Positions 25,356-35,327 of a stretch of 64,000 bases of DNA are shown one piece after another. How positions within the stretch are numbered: position 1 is the stretch's first letter; each line of letters starts with the position of its first letter. The DNA comes from Salinicoccus sp. YB14-2 (lineage in GTDB: Bacteria > Bacillota > Bacilli > Staphylococcales > Salinicoccaceae). The translations under genes were made by a program, and so were the position numbers. The DNA lies in assembly GCF_001265075.1 (NCBI RefSeq), contig NZ_LFKO01000002.1, forward strand, positions 784,592-848,591, in the 5' to 3' direction. The notes under the pieces are model-generated. The model saw nothing but the letters and a program-made list of their open reading frames with translations. It searched no databases and was not told where the DNA came from.

Positions 25356-25462
25356 GTCATCTGCCTCCTAGCGAGCTATCAATTTACTATTATCAGTTTA
25401 CATTATCACAGGTTAATTGTGAACTATTTACAAGAATTATACAAAAATTTAACCTGGATACT

Positions 25463-26737
25463 TTATTCTTCCTCAAATTGGTTGAGTGTATCTTTGACAT
25501 TGTTCAATGAGGTATTCACTTCATTGACATATCCGGTCGCTTCAGGAGAGTTGTATATACCACTTTTAATCTGGCGGGCTTCATTCGTATTATACGGCAG
25601 GAAACTGCTGCCGATTTCAATATCGATGATGCCTTCTGTATCATCGCCGATTTCTTCTTTCATACCGACATAATGATTCATCTTTTCTCCGAAATCACGG
25701 TAATCCGCCACAATTTCCTGGCCGTCATTCATCAGAAGGTGAATTCTGCCGAGTGAATTTTCTGTCGGTCTGAAATAAACTTCAGAGATCCCCGCTCTTA
25801 TTTCAGGCTCGATATCATTGAGATTATCTATAAGGTCATCCATTTCCTCACCTTCAAAAAAATAGATCAGCGGTCCGTTCACCGGACTGACCTGATACCC
25901 TCTCAATACCCTCGCATTTTCGAGTACAGGATTATAACCGCCCTCATTCTCGATATAGCCGACCACCTGATACTCACTGACACTGACCGTGACACCGTTC
26001 CACCAGTCCCGCTCCACATTGACATCAACGATGATCGGGAGCAGCGAAATGTTTTCCTCTGCGGTGCCGGTGTCTATACTATACATCTTATCACCTGCAG
26101 AAAAATCAAGCCGATTTTTTATTTCTTCTTCGGTGATTATGTCGTTCCCGCTGATTTCAATTTCTTTCAGATCACTTGCATCGGTCGATACATACCAGAT
26201 GAGTGCTGCGAATAAAAGGAGTAGAGTGACGGCCGGAATCAGTATGTATTTTGGAATCAGCATGATGTTTTCTTTTAAGGCCGTCAACTTTGTATTCTTT
26301 TTCCGCCGTTTGGGGCGTTGTTGTTTATTTTTCTTCCCGAACTTTTTCGTCTTCCCTTTTTTCGACGGCGTTTCTGCTGCTTCCCGGGGTTTATTTTCAA
26401 CCGTCCCATCAGCCTTTGACTGATTCCCTTCAGACTGTTCAAAACGTGCATGTTCCGCTTCATCGTCGGTCCATTCGTTCTTTTCAATCAGTGACTCACT
26501 TAAATATTCTTCTTTCAAAAGTCCGGATTCACTGTCCTTGGATTTCTCGGGATTTTCTCCAGGAACGCCGTTCTTTTCAGCTCCCGCAGTTTCCGTACGT
26601 TCCGCCGGCTGTTCATCATCTTTGCTGTCATCTTCCGGTGAGCCATAGAGACGGGCCTCTAACGCTGTCTCGGAATACGTCTTACGGTTTTGACGCAGTT
26701 TATCTCTTAATTTTGAAATTTCCTCTTTATCGCTCAT
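25463..26737 (-). CDS. divIB: Cell division protein DivIB (FtsQ)
   Basis: Bitopic divisome protein that joins FtsL and DivIC and guides septal wall synthesis. A long charged cytoplasmic part (residues 1-160, ending in a Lys/Arg-rich block) precedes one membrane helix (about 163-183). The POTRA domain (from LKEIEISGNDIITEEEI) and a beta domain follow. At 424 residues it resembles the staphylococcal form. It lies between murD and ftsA, where divIB is expected. Confidence 0.92.
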   Translation of the reverse strand: MSDKEEISKLRDKLRQNRKTYSETALEARLYGSPEDDSKDDEQPAERTETAGAEKNGVPGENPEKSKDSESGLLKEEYLSESLIEKNEWTDDEAEHARFEQSEGNQSKADGTVENKPREAAETPSKKGKTKKFGKKNKQQRPKRRKKNTKLTALKENIMLIPKYILIPAVTLLLLFAALIWYVSTDASDLKEIEISGNDIITEEEIKNRLDFSAGDKMYSIDTGTAEENISLLPIIVDVNVERDWWNGVTVSVSEYQVVGYIENEGGYNPVLENARVLRGYQVSPVNGPLIYFFEGEEMDDLIDNLNDIEPEIRAGISEVYFRPTENSLGRIHLLMNDGQEIVADYRDFGEKMNHYVGMKEEIGDDTEGIIDIEIGSSFLPYNTNEARQIKSGIYNSPEATGYVNEVNTSLNNVKDTLNQFEEE

Positions 26738-26757
26738 CCTGATGGCTCACCGCCTTT

Positions 26758-28092
26758 TTAGTAGATTTTATGAAAGCCTTCTTTGTAATGGTCGCCGCGC
26801 GCTTCGTAATCCTTATATTGATCCCAGCTTGCACATGCCGGTGAAAACAGTACGATCTCGCCGTCTTCAGCAATCTCTTTTGCTTCCAGCACCGCATGAT
26901 ATGGGTTTTCAGCGAGGCTCACCCCGATATTTTGCATCCTGGCAAACTCGCTCAGCCTTTTTGCCGTCTCACCGTATGCAACCAGATGTTTGACGCGGCC
27001 GGCATGCTTACTCAGTTCATCGAACGACTGCCCTCTGTCGAGGCCGCCGGCAATCCAGACTGTCGGCGCTTCGAAACTGTCGAGTGCAAATGATGTAGCC
27101 AGATTGTTCGTTGCTTTTGAATCATTGTAATATTTGACACCGTCTATAATGCCGAGATATTCCATGCGGTGCGGAATACCGCCGAACGTCTTCAATGTGC
27201 GGATGATCGCCTCATCCGATACACCGAACTGCTTGACCGCTATGATGGCAGCAAGAATATTTTCATAGTTATGGCTGCCTCTTAAAAGTACATTGTCGAT
27301 ATTGATCAGCTTCTGATCTTCAAAGCAGATATATCCGTCTTCAATGTACGCATCCGCATACCCTTCACCGGTGAAATATTTGATGCCGGCCGGTCCCCGG
27401 TAACTGTCAAGAAATCCTTTTTGCCGATTGTTGAAAACAATCGTATCCGATCCGGTCAGGTTATTTAATAAAGAGAGCTTTGCATTCACGTATTCCTCTT
27501 TTGAAGAATGGTAGTCCATATGCGCTTCATAAATATTCGTCAGCACCGCGACATCCGGTTTGAAATTGTTGACGCCCATCATCTGAAATGATGACAGCTC
27601 CATGACGAGTACGCTGTCCGAGTCCGCTTCAAACGCCGCCTCACTTGCAGGGTAGCCGATATTGCCGCAGAGAATCGGTTTTTTATTATCATTATCCATC
27701 ATATCACCGATCAGATGGGTCACGGTCGTCTTGCCGTTCGTTCCTGTGATGCCGATGATTCCAGCGTCGGTGATGTCTTTCGTCAGCTCGACTTCCGTGA
27801 TGATCGTAATGCCCCGTTGTTCTGCTTCCTGGATGAACTCGATGCTGTAGGGTATACCCGGGTTTTTGATGATCAGTTCGGCATCATTCAAAAGACTCAC
27901 CGGATGGTGTCCGTCGACGATCTCCACCCCCTGGCCTTTCAATAGCTGCCTGATACTTTCATCTGCGAATATTTCATTGGTCGTCAAAACGACATTGGCG
28001 CCAAAGCGGATCATCGTGTTGACGGCACTTCTGCCGCTCCGCCCGTAACCGAGTACGATGACTTTTTTATCTTTGTATTTACTATGACTCAT
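26758..28092 (-). CDS. murD: UDP-N-acetylmuramoylalanine-D-glutamate ligase
   Basis: Adds D-glutamate to UDP-MurNAc-L-Ala in the cytoplasm. The ATP motif GITGTNGKTTVTHL (near residue 115), central VLTNIYEAHMDYH and late YYNDSKATN, which contacts the substrate, are all present. It has 444 residues, with ATG after GGAGG, beginning directly after the mraY stop. Confidence 0.97.
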   Translation of the reverse strand: MSHSKYKDKKVIVLGYGRSGRSAVNTMIRFGANVVLTTNEIFADESIRQLLKGQGVEIVDGHHPVSLLNDAELIIKNPGIPYSIEFIQEAEQRGITIITEVELTKDITDAGIIGITGTNGKTTVTHLIGDMMDNDNKKPILCGNIGYPASEAAFEADSDSVLVMELSSFQMMGVNNFKPDVAVLTNIYEAHMDYHSSKEEYVNAKLSLLNNLTGSDTIVFNNRQKGFLDSYRGPAGIKYFTGEGYADAYIEDGYICFEDQKLINIDNVLLRGSHNYENILAAIIAVKQFGVSDEAIIRTLKTFGGIPHRMEYLGIIDGVKYYNDSKATNNLATSFALDSFEAPTVWIAGGLDRGQSFDELSKHAGRVKHLVAYGETAKRLSEFARMQNIGVSLAENPYHAVLEAKEIAEDGEIVLFSPACASWDQYKDYEARGDHYKEGFHKIY

Positions 28093-29055
28093 TTAAAGTC
28101 CTCCCAGCAGAATTCCAATCACACCGGCAACTGCACCGGTCATCCAGAATACGGCGACAATCTTCCATTCACTCCATCCGAGCAGCTCGAAATGATGGTG
28201 GATCGGTGTCATCTTGAATATTCTTTTCCCAGTAAGCTTGAATGACGTCACCTGCAGCATGACGGATGCCGTCTCGATGACAAATACTGCACCGATGAAC
28301 AAAAGCAGCAGACTGTTGTTGATCATGATCGAAACGATCCCGATCACACCGCCGAGGGCAAGTGACCCCGTATCTCCCATAAACAGTTTTGCCGGGTATT
28401 TATTATAAATAAGAAAACCAAGCAGTGCACCGATAATGATGCACAGGAACAATGCGATTTCATATTCATGGTACATGGATGCAATCGTCAAAAACGCCCC
28501 AAATGCAATGATTGACGTACCGGTCGCAAGACCATCGAGGCCGTCCGTCAAGTTGACGGCGTTGCTGAAACCGACCAGCCAGAATATGATCCACAGCACA
28601 AACAGGAAGCCGAGCGGAATCGACCATTCCGTCCCCGGTATATGAATGCTGTTTGTAATGTCCGGAATCCAGTTTGCCATTATGATGTAAACGATGATTG
28701 ACACCGCAATTTGAGCCAGAAACTTCTGCTTTGACGTCAATCCTGTATTATCCTTTTTCACGACGATGATATAGTCGTCGATGAAACCGATCAGACCGAA
28801 ACCGATCGTTACAATGATGAGAACAAGCATCTTGTAAATATCATCGACAAAAAACAGTGCGGCTAATGCGAGGAGTATCGTCGGAATCAGATACGTCAGC
28901 CCGCCCATCGTCGGCGTTCCGGTTTTGACCTGATGGGACTCGGGCCCCTCTTCCCTGATCGATTGGCCGAACTTCATACGCTTTAAAAGCGGTATGGTCA
29001 TCGGCACTAAAACTGCTGTTAATGCAAATGCAAGTATTAAAAATATTAAATTCAT
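28093..29055 (-). CDS. mraY: Phospho-N-acetylmuramoyl-pentapeptide transferase
   Basis: Ten-helix membrane enzyme that makes lipid I. FIDDYIIVV (catalytic Asp pair), NLTDGLDGLATG and the C-terminal HHHFELLGW are family signatures. Two ATG codons are adjacent; AGGAGG is only 2 bases from the first and 5 from the second, so I chose the second, giving 320 residues. It abuts murD without a gap. Confidence 0.96.
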   Translation of the reverse strand: MNLIFLILAFALTAVLVPMTIPLLKRMKFGQSIREEGPESHQVKTGTPTMGGLTYLIPTILLALAALFFVDDIYKMLVLIIVTIGFGLIGFIDDYIIVVKKDNTGLTSKQKFLAQIAVSIIVYIIMANWIPDITNSIHIPGTEWSIPLGFLFVLWIIFWLVGFSNAVNLTDGLDGLATGTSIIAFGAFLTIASMYHEYEIALFLCIIIGALLGFLIYNKYPAKLFMGDTGSLALGGVIGIVSIMINNSLLLLFIGAVFVIETASVMLQVTSFKLTGKRIFKMTPIHHHFELLGWSEWKIVAVFWMTGAVAGVIGILLGGL

Positions 29056-29064
29056 CATGTCCTC

Positions 29065-31236
29065 CTAGTCATTTGGATCATTTGACGATAAGGTGATGGT
29101 GATTTCACTGCCTGCCTCAATCGGAGCATCTGCCTCGACCGACTGTTCGGTGACATAGCCTTCACCTTCTATTGTGATATCCACACCTGCAAAATCTCCA
29201 AAAATTATTGCTTCACGTTTCGACAGACCGCTGAGGTCCGGCATGGTCGCCTGTCCGTCTGTTTTGACGAATAAAGTGTCATACGGCAGCAGCGTGTCAT
29301 TTTTCGGGTAATGGTCTTCGATTGCTTCACCTTCACCGATGACGAGCTGATGGATGGTGTCAATTTCAGGCAGTGCCGCCTGTTCCATACTCTCGCCGGT
29401 ATAATCTTCGACGGGAATCAGTTCAGCTGTCTGTTCCTCATCCTGTGAACCGACTTCCAAATACTTGAGGGTACGTTCCATCAATGGATTGAAGCCGTGC
29501 ATCACACCGTAGTCCCAAGTGTCTTCCTTATTTTTAGAAGCGAGCTTGATACCATAGTAGATGATGACTTCAGGATCATCTTCCGGTGCATAACCGATGA
29601 ATGAAGTTAAAAATTCATAGTCGCCGGACATATACCCGCCGTTTTCCGGATCGATGATCTGTGCGGTGCCGGACTTGCCGGCCACTTCATAATCATCCAG
29701 CTGGTACTGCGGATTGCGCTCCATTGAGCCGCCTACAAACGTATTGATTTCTTCCTGCGTCTTTTCAGCCGCTTCAGGACTGATTACCTGTCTCACTGCA
29801 GACTCTTTTCCATCATAAAGCACTTCATCCGTGTTCGGATCGGTAATCGAATCGATGACATACGGCTTTTTCATCTCACCTTCGTTCAGAATGGCAGTCA
29901 TCCCCTGAATCATCTGAATCGGCGTTACCGTCGACGTCTGGCCGAATGATGTCGTTTTACGCTGCAGTTCTTCGTCCCAGGCAATGACACCCGGCACTTC
30001 ACGCGGGAACTCCGAATCCGTCGTCTGGCCGAAGCCGAAATCCTGATAATACTCGAGCATCTTATCTTCTCCGACTTTATCCTGTAAAATCATCATGAGC
30101 GCGTTGGAAGAATACTGCATACCTTCATTATAAGTGATATTTCCCCAACCTTCAGGTTCCCAATCATAAATTGTGTGTCCGCCGACATCAAACTCACCGG
30201 ACTCAAATGTCATATCCGGTTCATACTCGCCCGCATCAATCGCTGCTGCAAGACTGAACACTTTAAAAGTCGAACCCGGCTCGAATGAATACTGATAGAG
30301 CATATTCAGCCAGCTGTTGCCGAAACCTTCCCGCGTCCGCGGATTGAAGGACGGTCTCTGACCGGACCCTAATATCTCACCGGTTTCAGCATCCGCAACA
30401 ACCGCAAACAACTCTTCCGGTTCAAAATGTTCCTCCATCGTATCGAGTGAATCTTCCAGATACAGTTGAATATTCGAATCGATCGTCAGCTGAATATCGG
30501 CACCGTCTTCAGGCGCTTTGACCTGATTCTGTGAATTCGGCACTATATACCCCCACACATCCTGGGTATAGCCCGTCGACCCGGATTCTCCGGACAGCAC
30601 ATCGTCATACGCACGTTCCAGACCCATCTGTCCAAACAGCCCATTCGTCTCCTCATCCTGCTCGGCATACCCGATGAGATGCGACGCAAAATTGCCATTC
30701 GGGTAGAAACGCTTGGTTTCTGATACAAAATAAAAACCGCTGACTCCTGAACCTTCGTCACCCTGTATTTCTTCCAGTTTCTGTTTTTCATTGTATGAAA
30801 TATCCATGCCCGCTCTTCCCAGCTCGACCTGGAAACGTTCATCTTCGATGCCTTGGTCAATCTTCTCAATCACTTCATCTTCATCGATGCCCAGCACTTC
30901 ATTAAGTACAGATGCCACTTTTTCCTTATCTTCTACGTGATTCGGATAGTCTTCATCAATAATTAATGCCACACGGTACGCTTCCATATCACTCGCCAGA
31001 ATATTATTTTCCCGGTCCGTGATATCGCCTCTTTCTGCATTGTTGACTGCAGTTCTTGTAAATTTTTCATGTCCATGTGCGACCAAATCTTCATCTTCCA
31101 GTGATTTACCGATCATCAAATATGAAAATTGCCAGAATATCAAAAGAAAAAGCACTCCTATACCTAGATATATTAGGAGCGCACCGACTGAAAATGATGT
31201 GGTTCTATTCATGAACTTTACTTTAATTTTTGCCAT
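29065..31236 (-). CDS. pbpA: Penicillin-binding protein 1 (FtsI-type transpeptidase with PASTA region)
   Basis: Class B PBP for septal cross-linking. It has a short cytoplasmic tail, one membrane helix (about residues 16-36) and a PBP dimer domain. The transpeptidase core has the serine motif EPGSTFKVF (near 310), SSN (YSSNALM) and KSGTAQ. One or two PASTA-like repeats close the protein (TMPDLSGLSKREAIIF and a final SEITITLSS). It has 723 residues. The ATG at 31236 overlaps ftsL by 14 bases; TTG codons lie just upstream. Confidence 0.95.
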   Translation of the reverse strand: MAKIKVKFMNRTTSFSVGALLIYLGIGVLFLLIFWQFSYLMIGKSLEDEDLVAHGHEKFTRTAVNNAERGDITDRENNILASDMEAYRVALIIDEDYPNHVEDKEKVASVLNEVLGIDEDEVIEKIDQGIEDERFQVELGRAGMDISYNEKQKLEEIQGDEGSGVSGFYFVSETKRFYPNGNFASHLIGYAEQDEETNGLFGQMGLERAYDDVLSGESGSTGYTQDVWGYIVPNSQNQVKAPEDGADIQLTIDSNIQLYLEDSLDTMEEHFEPEELFAVVADAETGEILGSGQRPSFNPRTREGFGNSWLNMLYQYSFEPGSTFKVFSLAAAIDAGEYEPDMTFESGEFDVGGHTIYDWEPEGWGNITYNEGMQYSSNALMMILQDKVGEDKMLEYYQDFGFGQTTDSEFPREVPGVIAWDEELQRKTTSFGQTSTVTPIQMIQGMTAILNEGEMKKPYVIDSITDPNTDEVLYDGKESAVRQVISPEAAEKTQEEINTFVGGSMERNPQYQLDDYEVAGKSGTAQIIDPENGGYMSGDYEFLTSFIGYAPEDDPEVIIYYGIKLASKNKEDTWDYGVMHGFNPLMERTLKYLEVGSQDEEQTAELIPVEDYTGESMEQAALPEIDTIHQLVIGEGEAIEDHYPKNDTLLPYDTLFVKTDGQATMPDLSGLSKREAIIFGDFAGVDITIEGEGYVTEQSVEADAPIEAGSEITITLSSNDPND

Positions 31237-31606
31237 ATCTTTCAACAACCTTTACATTGCCGTTGTCTAAATCTAGACCCAGCTCACCAGCTTTCTCGTA
31301 AATTCTATCATAGGATGCCAAATGTGTCACTTCAGTGTTCAACTCGTCGATCTCACCATTTTTCGTCGCAATTTCACTTTCTATGTTCGTGATTTCACTC
31401 TGCAGCTCATAAGCCTCCATTTTCGAAGACAGTACAAATACTGCAGCAACGGTTATCATTATCAACAGTGTTATATAAACGATTGCTTCAGTCCGCTTGA
31501 TGCCGACGATTTTCTTTCTCGTCCGCGTTTCGGGCTTTGATTCCGTCTGACTCCTGTCGTTCGGTTTTGTATTCGGTATTGCTTGACGATACCTCTCTAC
31601 TGCCAT
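31223..31606 (-). CDS. ftsL: Cell division protein FtsL
   Basis: Small bitopic divisome protein of 127 residues. A basic cytoplasmic part (about 1-42), one membrane helix (TEAIVYITLLIMITVAAVFVL cut across residues 40-60) and an extracellular coiled coil rich in Ile, Glu and Lys follow, ending in LGLDLDNGNVKVVE. Position between rsmH and pbpA supports the call, since FtsL is poorly conserved. ATG at 31606 follows AGGATG; an in-frame GTG three codons upstream is less likely. Confidence 0.9.
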   Translation of the reverse strand: MAVERYRQAIPNTKPNDRSQTESKPETRTRKKIVGIKRTEAIVYITLLIMITVAAVFVLSSKMEAYELQSEITNIESEIATKNGEIDELNTEVTHLASYDRIYEKAGELGLDLDNGNVKVVERYGKN

Positions 31607-31618
31607 ACTTAACACATC

Positions 31619-32548
31619 CTATTTTTGTTTCTCTGCGATTCTTAATTTCGCACTGCGTGCTCTCGGATTGGTTTCCAGTTCTTCTTCATCCGCAAGAATA
31701 GGTTTGCGGTTGATTCGTTTTAAATCCGGCTGATATTCCTCCGGAATGACAGGCAGGCCTTTAGGCAGGTCCGGTCCTTTTTCATATTCGACGAACATCT
31801 GTTTACAGATCCTGTCTTCCAGTGAATGGAATGTGATGACAGACACCCTGCCGTCTTTGTCCAACATTTCAATCGCCGCTACAAGCGATCGTTCAAATAC
31901 GCCAAGCTCATCGTTCACAGCGATTCTGAGCGCCTGAAACACCCTTTTCGCCGGATGGCCGCCTGTGCGGCGGTATTTGTGCGGTATTTGGGATTTTATT
32001 ATTTCTGTCAGTTCCGTTGTCGTTTCTATATTCTGCTCTTTTCTTCTTCTTTCAATTTCTCTTGCAATACGTTTTGAGAACTTTTCCTCACCATATCTGA
32101 AGAAAATGCTGACAAGCGCTTCGTAAGAATACGTATTTACAATTTCATACGCATCCAGTGACTGGGACTGATCCATCCTCATATCGAGCCTCGCTTCCCT
32201 TGTATGCGAAAACCCCCGCTCCGTAATATCGAGCTGAGGGCTGGAAACACCCAGGTCATACATGATTCCGTCAATCTTTTCTATATCCAAAGCTTTCAAT
32301 TCTTCTGTCAGATTTTCAAAATTACTGTGTACAAGAATTAATCTTTCATCATCTTTAAATTTCTTCTGTGCATGTTCAATCGCATAAATATCCTGATCGA
32401 ACGCGATCACTTTACCGGTTGTGACTTTACTGAGGAGAAATTCAGTATGACCGCCGCCCCCTAAAGTGGCATCCACATAAATTCCATCTTTCTTGACGTT
32501 GAGACCGTCCACTGTTTCTTCTAATAATACTGTGTCATGACTGAACAC
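31619..32548 (-). CDS. rsmH: 16S rRNA (cytosine-1402-N4)-methyltransferase
   Basis: SAM-dependent rRNA methylase. The SAM loop [16 protein letters not shown] is near residue 25, [14 protein letters not shown] near 90 and the C-terminal [12 protein letters not shown] closes the protein. Length is 309 residues. The start is GTG, placed after AGGATGTG. It is the second gene of the mra cluster, 11 bases after mraZ. Confidence 0.96.
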   Translation of the reverse strand: MFSHDTVLLEETVDGLNVKKDGIYVDATLGGGGHTEFLLSKVTTGKVIAFDQDIYAIEHAQKKFKDDERLILVHSNFENLTEELKALDIEKIDGIMYDLGVSSPQLDITERGFSHTREARLDMRMDQSQSLDAYEIVNTYSYEALVSIFFRYGEEKFSKRIAREIERRRKEQNIETTTELTEIIKSQIPHKYRRTGGHPAKRVFQALRIAVNDELGVFERSLVAAIEMLDKDGRVSVITFHSLEDRICKQMFVEYEKGPDLPKGLPVIPEEYQPDLKRINRKPILADEEELETNPRARSAKLRIAEKQK

Positions 32549-32559
32549 ATCGTCACATC

Positions 32560-32991
32560 CTATAAATCAAAGTCTATTAAGTCTTCTGCTATATCTTCAA
32601 AGTTTTCCTCTGAGTCGGTATAGAAATCTGACCATTCTTCTGAATCCCAAATTTCAATCCGGCTGGAAACACCAATGATTGTGCATTCTTTTGAAAGCCC
32701 TGCATAAGTGCGTAAATTTTGAGGGATATTGATCCTTCCCTGCTTATCCACCTCAACCTGAGTTGCGCCTGAGAAAAATAAACGCATGAATTTACGGGCA
32801 TCACGTTTTGTAAGCGGCAGGTTTTTCATCTTTTCTTCAATGCGGGACCATTCTTCATGCGTGTAGCCAAAGAGACATTTATCAAGACCCCGTGTAATCA
32901 CAAACTGCTCTGAAAGATCTTCGCGAAACTTGCTTGGAACGATCATTCTGCCTTTTGTATCGAGTTTATTGTTAAATTCTCCCATGAACAT
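32560..32991 (-). CDS. mraZ: Transcriptional regulator MraZ
   Basis: DNA-binding protein of the AbrB/SpoVT swapped-hairpin fold, controlling its own division operon. Both copies of the DxxGR motif are present: [16 protein letters not shown] and [15 protein letters not shown]. From the ATG at 32991, behind AGGTGG, it has 143 residues. Three direct repeats upstream (33019-33044) are its probable operator, so this operon is likely autorepressed. Confidence 0.95.
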   Translation of the reverse strand: MFMGEFNNKLDTKGRMIVPSKFREDLSEQFVITRGLDKCLFGYTHEEWSRIEEKMKNLPLTKRDARKFMRLFFSGATQVEVDKQGRINIPQNLRTYAGLSKECTIIGVSSRIEIWDSEEWSDFYTDSEENFEDIAEDLIDFDL

Positions 32992-33018
32992 GGTATCCAC
33001 CTGCCTCTATTTATAAAT

Positions 33019-33044
33019 TACCACATCCCACCACTTTTCACCAC
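33019..33044 (-). promoter_or_regulatory. MraZ operator: three GTGGT boxes at 10-bp spacing
   Basis: On the minus strand GTGGTG, GTGGTG and GTGGTA occur at exact 10-bp intervals (6-bp boxes, 4-bp gaps), directly downstream of the -10 element and upstream of mraZ. The box and spacing agree with MraZ sites described for Firmicutes. Confidence 0.8.
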
Positions 33045-33046
33045 AA

Positions 33047-33052
33047 ATTATA
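33047..33052 (-). promoter_or_regulatory. -10 element of the mraZ promoter
   Basis: A perfect TATAAT on the minus strand lies 2 bases before the first MraZ box. The -35 region is weak (TTTAAA at about 18 bp), so the promoter may depend on the strong -10. Confidence 0.5.
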
Positions 33053-33082
33053 TAAATAAAGTACCGGGAATTTAAATAAAAC

Positions 33083-33116
33083 AAAAAAAAGCGGCTTTCT
33101 AAAATTAGAAAGCCGC
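33083..33116 (-). terminator. Terminator after bshC
   Basis: A perfect 12-bp stem GCGGCTTTCTAA/TTAGAAAGCCGC with a 2-base loop is followed on the minus strand by eight T. It isolates bshC from the mraZ promoter. Confidence 0.88.
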
Positions 33117-33132
33117 CGGCTGAGTATTGATG

Positions 33133-34719
33133 CTATGGAGTTTTGATGATGACCAGCTCCGTTGTGTAGGAAAGTGGGGGAAATTCCCTGAAAACAGTCA
33201 TATATTGCCAAGGGTGGTACATCCGTTCATGCAGTCCGCCGTCCGGCAGTAATTTTTCCTGCAGTTCAGTCAAGTCACCCAGTTCTTTTCTTCTGTGCCG
33301 CTTCACTTCCGTCTTATATCTGCGCTCCAGATAATCCAGCTGTTTCAGATGATGTTTGAAGTTCGCTTCGACAATATCCGTCATAAAATCCTGACTGTTG
33401 ATGTCATGCAGTGCTTTATAACTGTTTTCGGCACTTTTCGTGATTTCATCAATTTTATTGATGAAATCAGAATTAACATCGTCTGCCACCATCGTCTTTT
33501 TAAGTTCATCGACAGTGTCATAAAACTGTGGATTAAAATCCAATTCATGCTTTTTCATCAGCTTTTCAAGACGCGGAGATAAATATTCGAACTCGATACG
33601 TTTTAAAATGATCGGCATATCGACATCCATCACTTCAAACACTTTATGCAGTTCTCCCCAATATTTCACTTCGGCGTTGCCGCCTAAAAATATTAGTGTG
33701 TTGAACAGCATTTCCTGCATCAAAGGACGTGTCACCACATTATTGCTGAATAATTCAGGAGACGATTCAAGCAGTTCAAGCAGTTCATCTTTACTGTATT
33801 CGTCATCTTCAGCTTTGAAGTTCTCTCCGTCTTTTTCAAGCAGTGTCCGGACCGTCGGTGCGTTGATGAACAGATGCACATTATTTTCCGTGAAAATCGT
33901 CGGTGAGATATCGAGCACATCAACCAGCTGTTTTTGGCCGCTTACAAATGCGTCATCAATTTTTTCGTGGGATTCAATCATCGTTTTGAACATTGATTTT
34001 TCAAACTGTCTCACTTCAGGTGTGTGGCTGTTGAAAATAAGCACACCTTCATCTTTGAAGACATCGTGGACCAGTGCGTGGAACAGCTCAGTCCAGTATG
34101 TGTATTCATCAATGAATTCGATCACTTTAATTTTTAAAGCCTTCAGGTCTGCACGGTCGCCGCACATTTCCATGATTTTATCCAATGTGTCCTTCATGGC
34201 CTGTTTGTCATATTCATAGAAACCGACGCTCATATTCACTTTGAGATTCGGCTTATAGCTGATTTTCTTCTTTTTTCTGTGCATGTCGTCATAAACGAAT
34301 GTATGATTGATCTCTTCATAATCATGATCCTCTCCGGCGACCCAGAAGACAGGCACCGCATCATAATCATATTTTTCTTTCATATCCTTTGTCACGATGA
34401 CGATGGACATTATTTTGTGGATGATATAGCTTGGGCTCATGAACAGTCCCGCCTGCTGACCACCGATGACCACCCGGTTGCCGTCCGAAAGCAATTCCAG
34501 GTTTCTCTTCTGAGCATCCGATAAACCATATATTTGCATATCATTTTTTATAATTTCAGCAAGTGCTTTTGTATGGTCATGGACGGGCCGCTCCAGCACC
34601 TGAGAAATACTTTTTTCATTCAATGAGAGGTTTTGATAAAATTTAAGTACATCTTCTTCCTGCTGATTAAATTTATCAATAAATTTATCTTTAGAGAATT
34701 TCATACATTCAATTTCCAT
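33133..34719 (-). CDS. bshC: Bacillithiol biosynthesis cysteine-adding enzyme
   Basis: Adds cysteine to glucosaminyl-malate to finish bacillithiol, the low-molecular thiol of Firmicutes. Family stretches include VIGGQQAGLFMSPSYIIHKI near residue 88, VFWVAGEDHDYEEINH and the C-terminal LPDGGLHERMYHPWQY. At 528 residues it matches the usual length. It starts with ATG after AAAGGAG. It is transcribed alone, from its own promoter to a strong terminator. Confidence 0.94.
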   Translation of the reverse strand: MEIECMKFSKDKFIDKFNQQEEDVLKFYQNLSLNEKSISQVLERPVHDHTKALAEIIKNDMQIYGLSDAQKRNLELLSDGNRVVIGGQQAGLFMSPSYIIHKIMSIVIVTKDMKEKYDYDAVPVFWVAGEDHDYEEINHTFVYDDMHRKKKKISYKPNLKVNMSVGFYEYDKQAMKDTLDKIMEMCGDRADLKALKIKVIEFIDEYTYWTELFHALVHDVFKDEGVLIFNSHTPEVRQFEKSMFKTMIESHEKIDDAFVSGQKQLVDVLDISPTIFTENNVHLFINAPTVRTLLEKDGENFKAEDDEYSKDELLELLESSPELFSNNVVTRPLMQEMLFNTLIFLGGNAEVKYWGELHKVFEVMDVDMPIILKRIEFEYLSPRLEKLMKKHELDFNPQFYDTVDELKKTMVADDVNSDFINKIDEITKSAENSYKALHDINSQDFMTDIVEANFKHHLKQLDYLERRYKTEVKRHRRKELGDLTELQEKLLPDGGLHERMYHPWQYMTVFREFPPLSYTTELVIIKTP

Positions 34720-34752
34720 TGTCTTTCTCCTTTGTTACGGTGATTAATTAAA

Positions 34753-34781
34753 ATTATAGATTTTTTTATTTTATAAAACAA
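34753..34781 (-). promoter_or_regulatory. Candidate promoter of bshC
   Basis: A perfect -10 TATAAT (34753-34758) has a weak -35 TTGTTT at 17 bp on the minus strand. The region is AT-rich and shared with a divergent promoter. Confidence 0.5.
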
Positions 34782-34809
34782 TTGAACTGTTTATTAAATA
34801 TAATATAAT
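34782..34809 (+). promoter_or_regulatory. Candidate promoter of the GNAT gene
   Basis: TTGAAC (34782-34787) and TATAAT (34804-34809) are 16 bp apart on the plus strand. The predicted start lies almost on the ribosome site, so the leader would be very short. Confidence 0.4.
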
Positions 34810-34829
34810 GGATGAAAGGAGCGATTTTT

Positions 34830-35297
34830 ATGTCTGAGATCAAACATTTGGCAATCAATTATAAAACTGCCGAAGATTTTAAGAAATTCGGGGAGTATGG
34901 TACGCAGGAACTGCAAATGATGGAAGAGCTTAATGCGAATGTGATCGATGCTGACACCGACTCGCCGTTTTATGGTATATATGTCGGTGAAAACCTGGCT
35001 GCGCGCATGTGCCTGTACAGAAAGGAAGATGACAATCATCCCATCTTCGATCCGCCACATGATTACCTTGTCATATGGAAACTGGAAGTGCTGGAGAAAT
35101 ATCGCAGCAGAGGGTTCGGTTCTGAACTGATCAACTATGTAAAAGCACAGAATATGCCCATCAAGGCAATCAGCCGCCAAAATGCCCGCTCGTTTTTTGA
35201 AGACCATGGTTTTGAAACGTTAAAATATGATATTGAGAGGGACCTTGCAGACAACGCACTGATCTGGTATCCCGAAGGATATTCTCTGCAGCAATAA
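34830..35297 (+). CDS. GNAT family N-acetyltransferase (YlbP-like)
   Basis: A 155-residue acetyl-CoA-dependent acyltransferase. The acetyl-CoA loop reads YRSRGFGSELINYV (about residues 90-104), after the central strand DYLVIWKLEVL. The late FFEDHGFETLKYD is the typical GNAT C-terminus. A position between bshC and rpmF matches YlbP of Bacillales, but the substrate is unknown. The frame opens at 34812; the ATG at 34830 follows AAAGGAG. Confidence 0.85.
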   Translation: MSEIKHLAINYKTAEDFKKFGEYGTQELQMMEELNANVIDADTDSPFYGIYVGENLAARMCLYRKEDDNHPIFDPPHDYLVIWKLEVLEKYRSRGFGSELINYVKAQNMPIKAISRQNARSFFEDHGFETLKYDIERDLADNALIWYPEGYSLQQ

Positions 35298-35327
35298 AAA
35301 AAGATGAGCCTCGGCTCATCTTTTTTA
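35296..35327. terminator. Bidirectional terminator between the GNAT gene and rpmF
   Basis: A 15-bp stem (AAAAAGATGAGCC/GGCTCATCTTTTT) with a 2-base loop has T runs on both strands. The rpmF stop codon lies within its edge. Confidence 0.88.
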
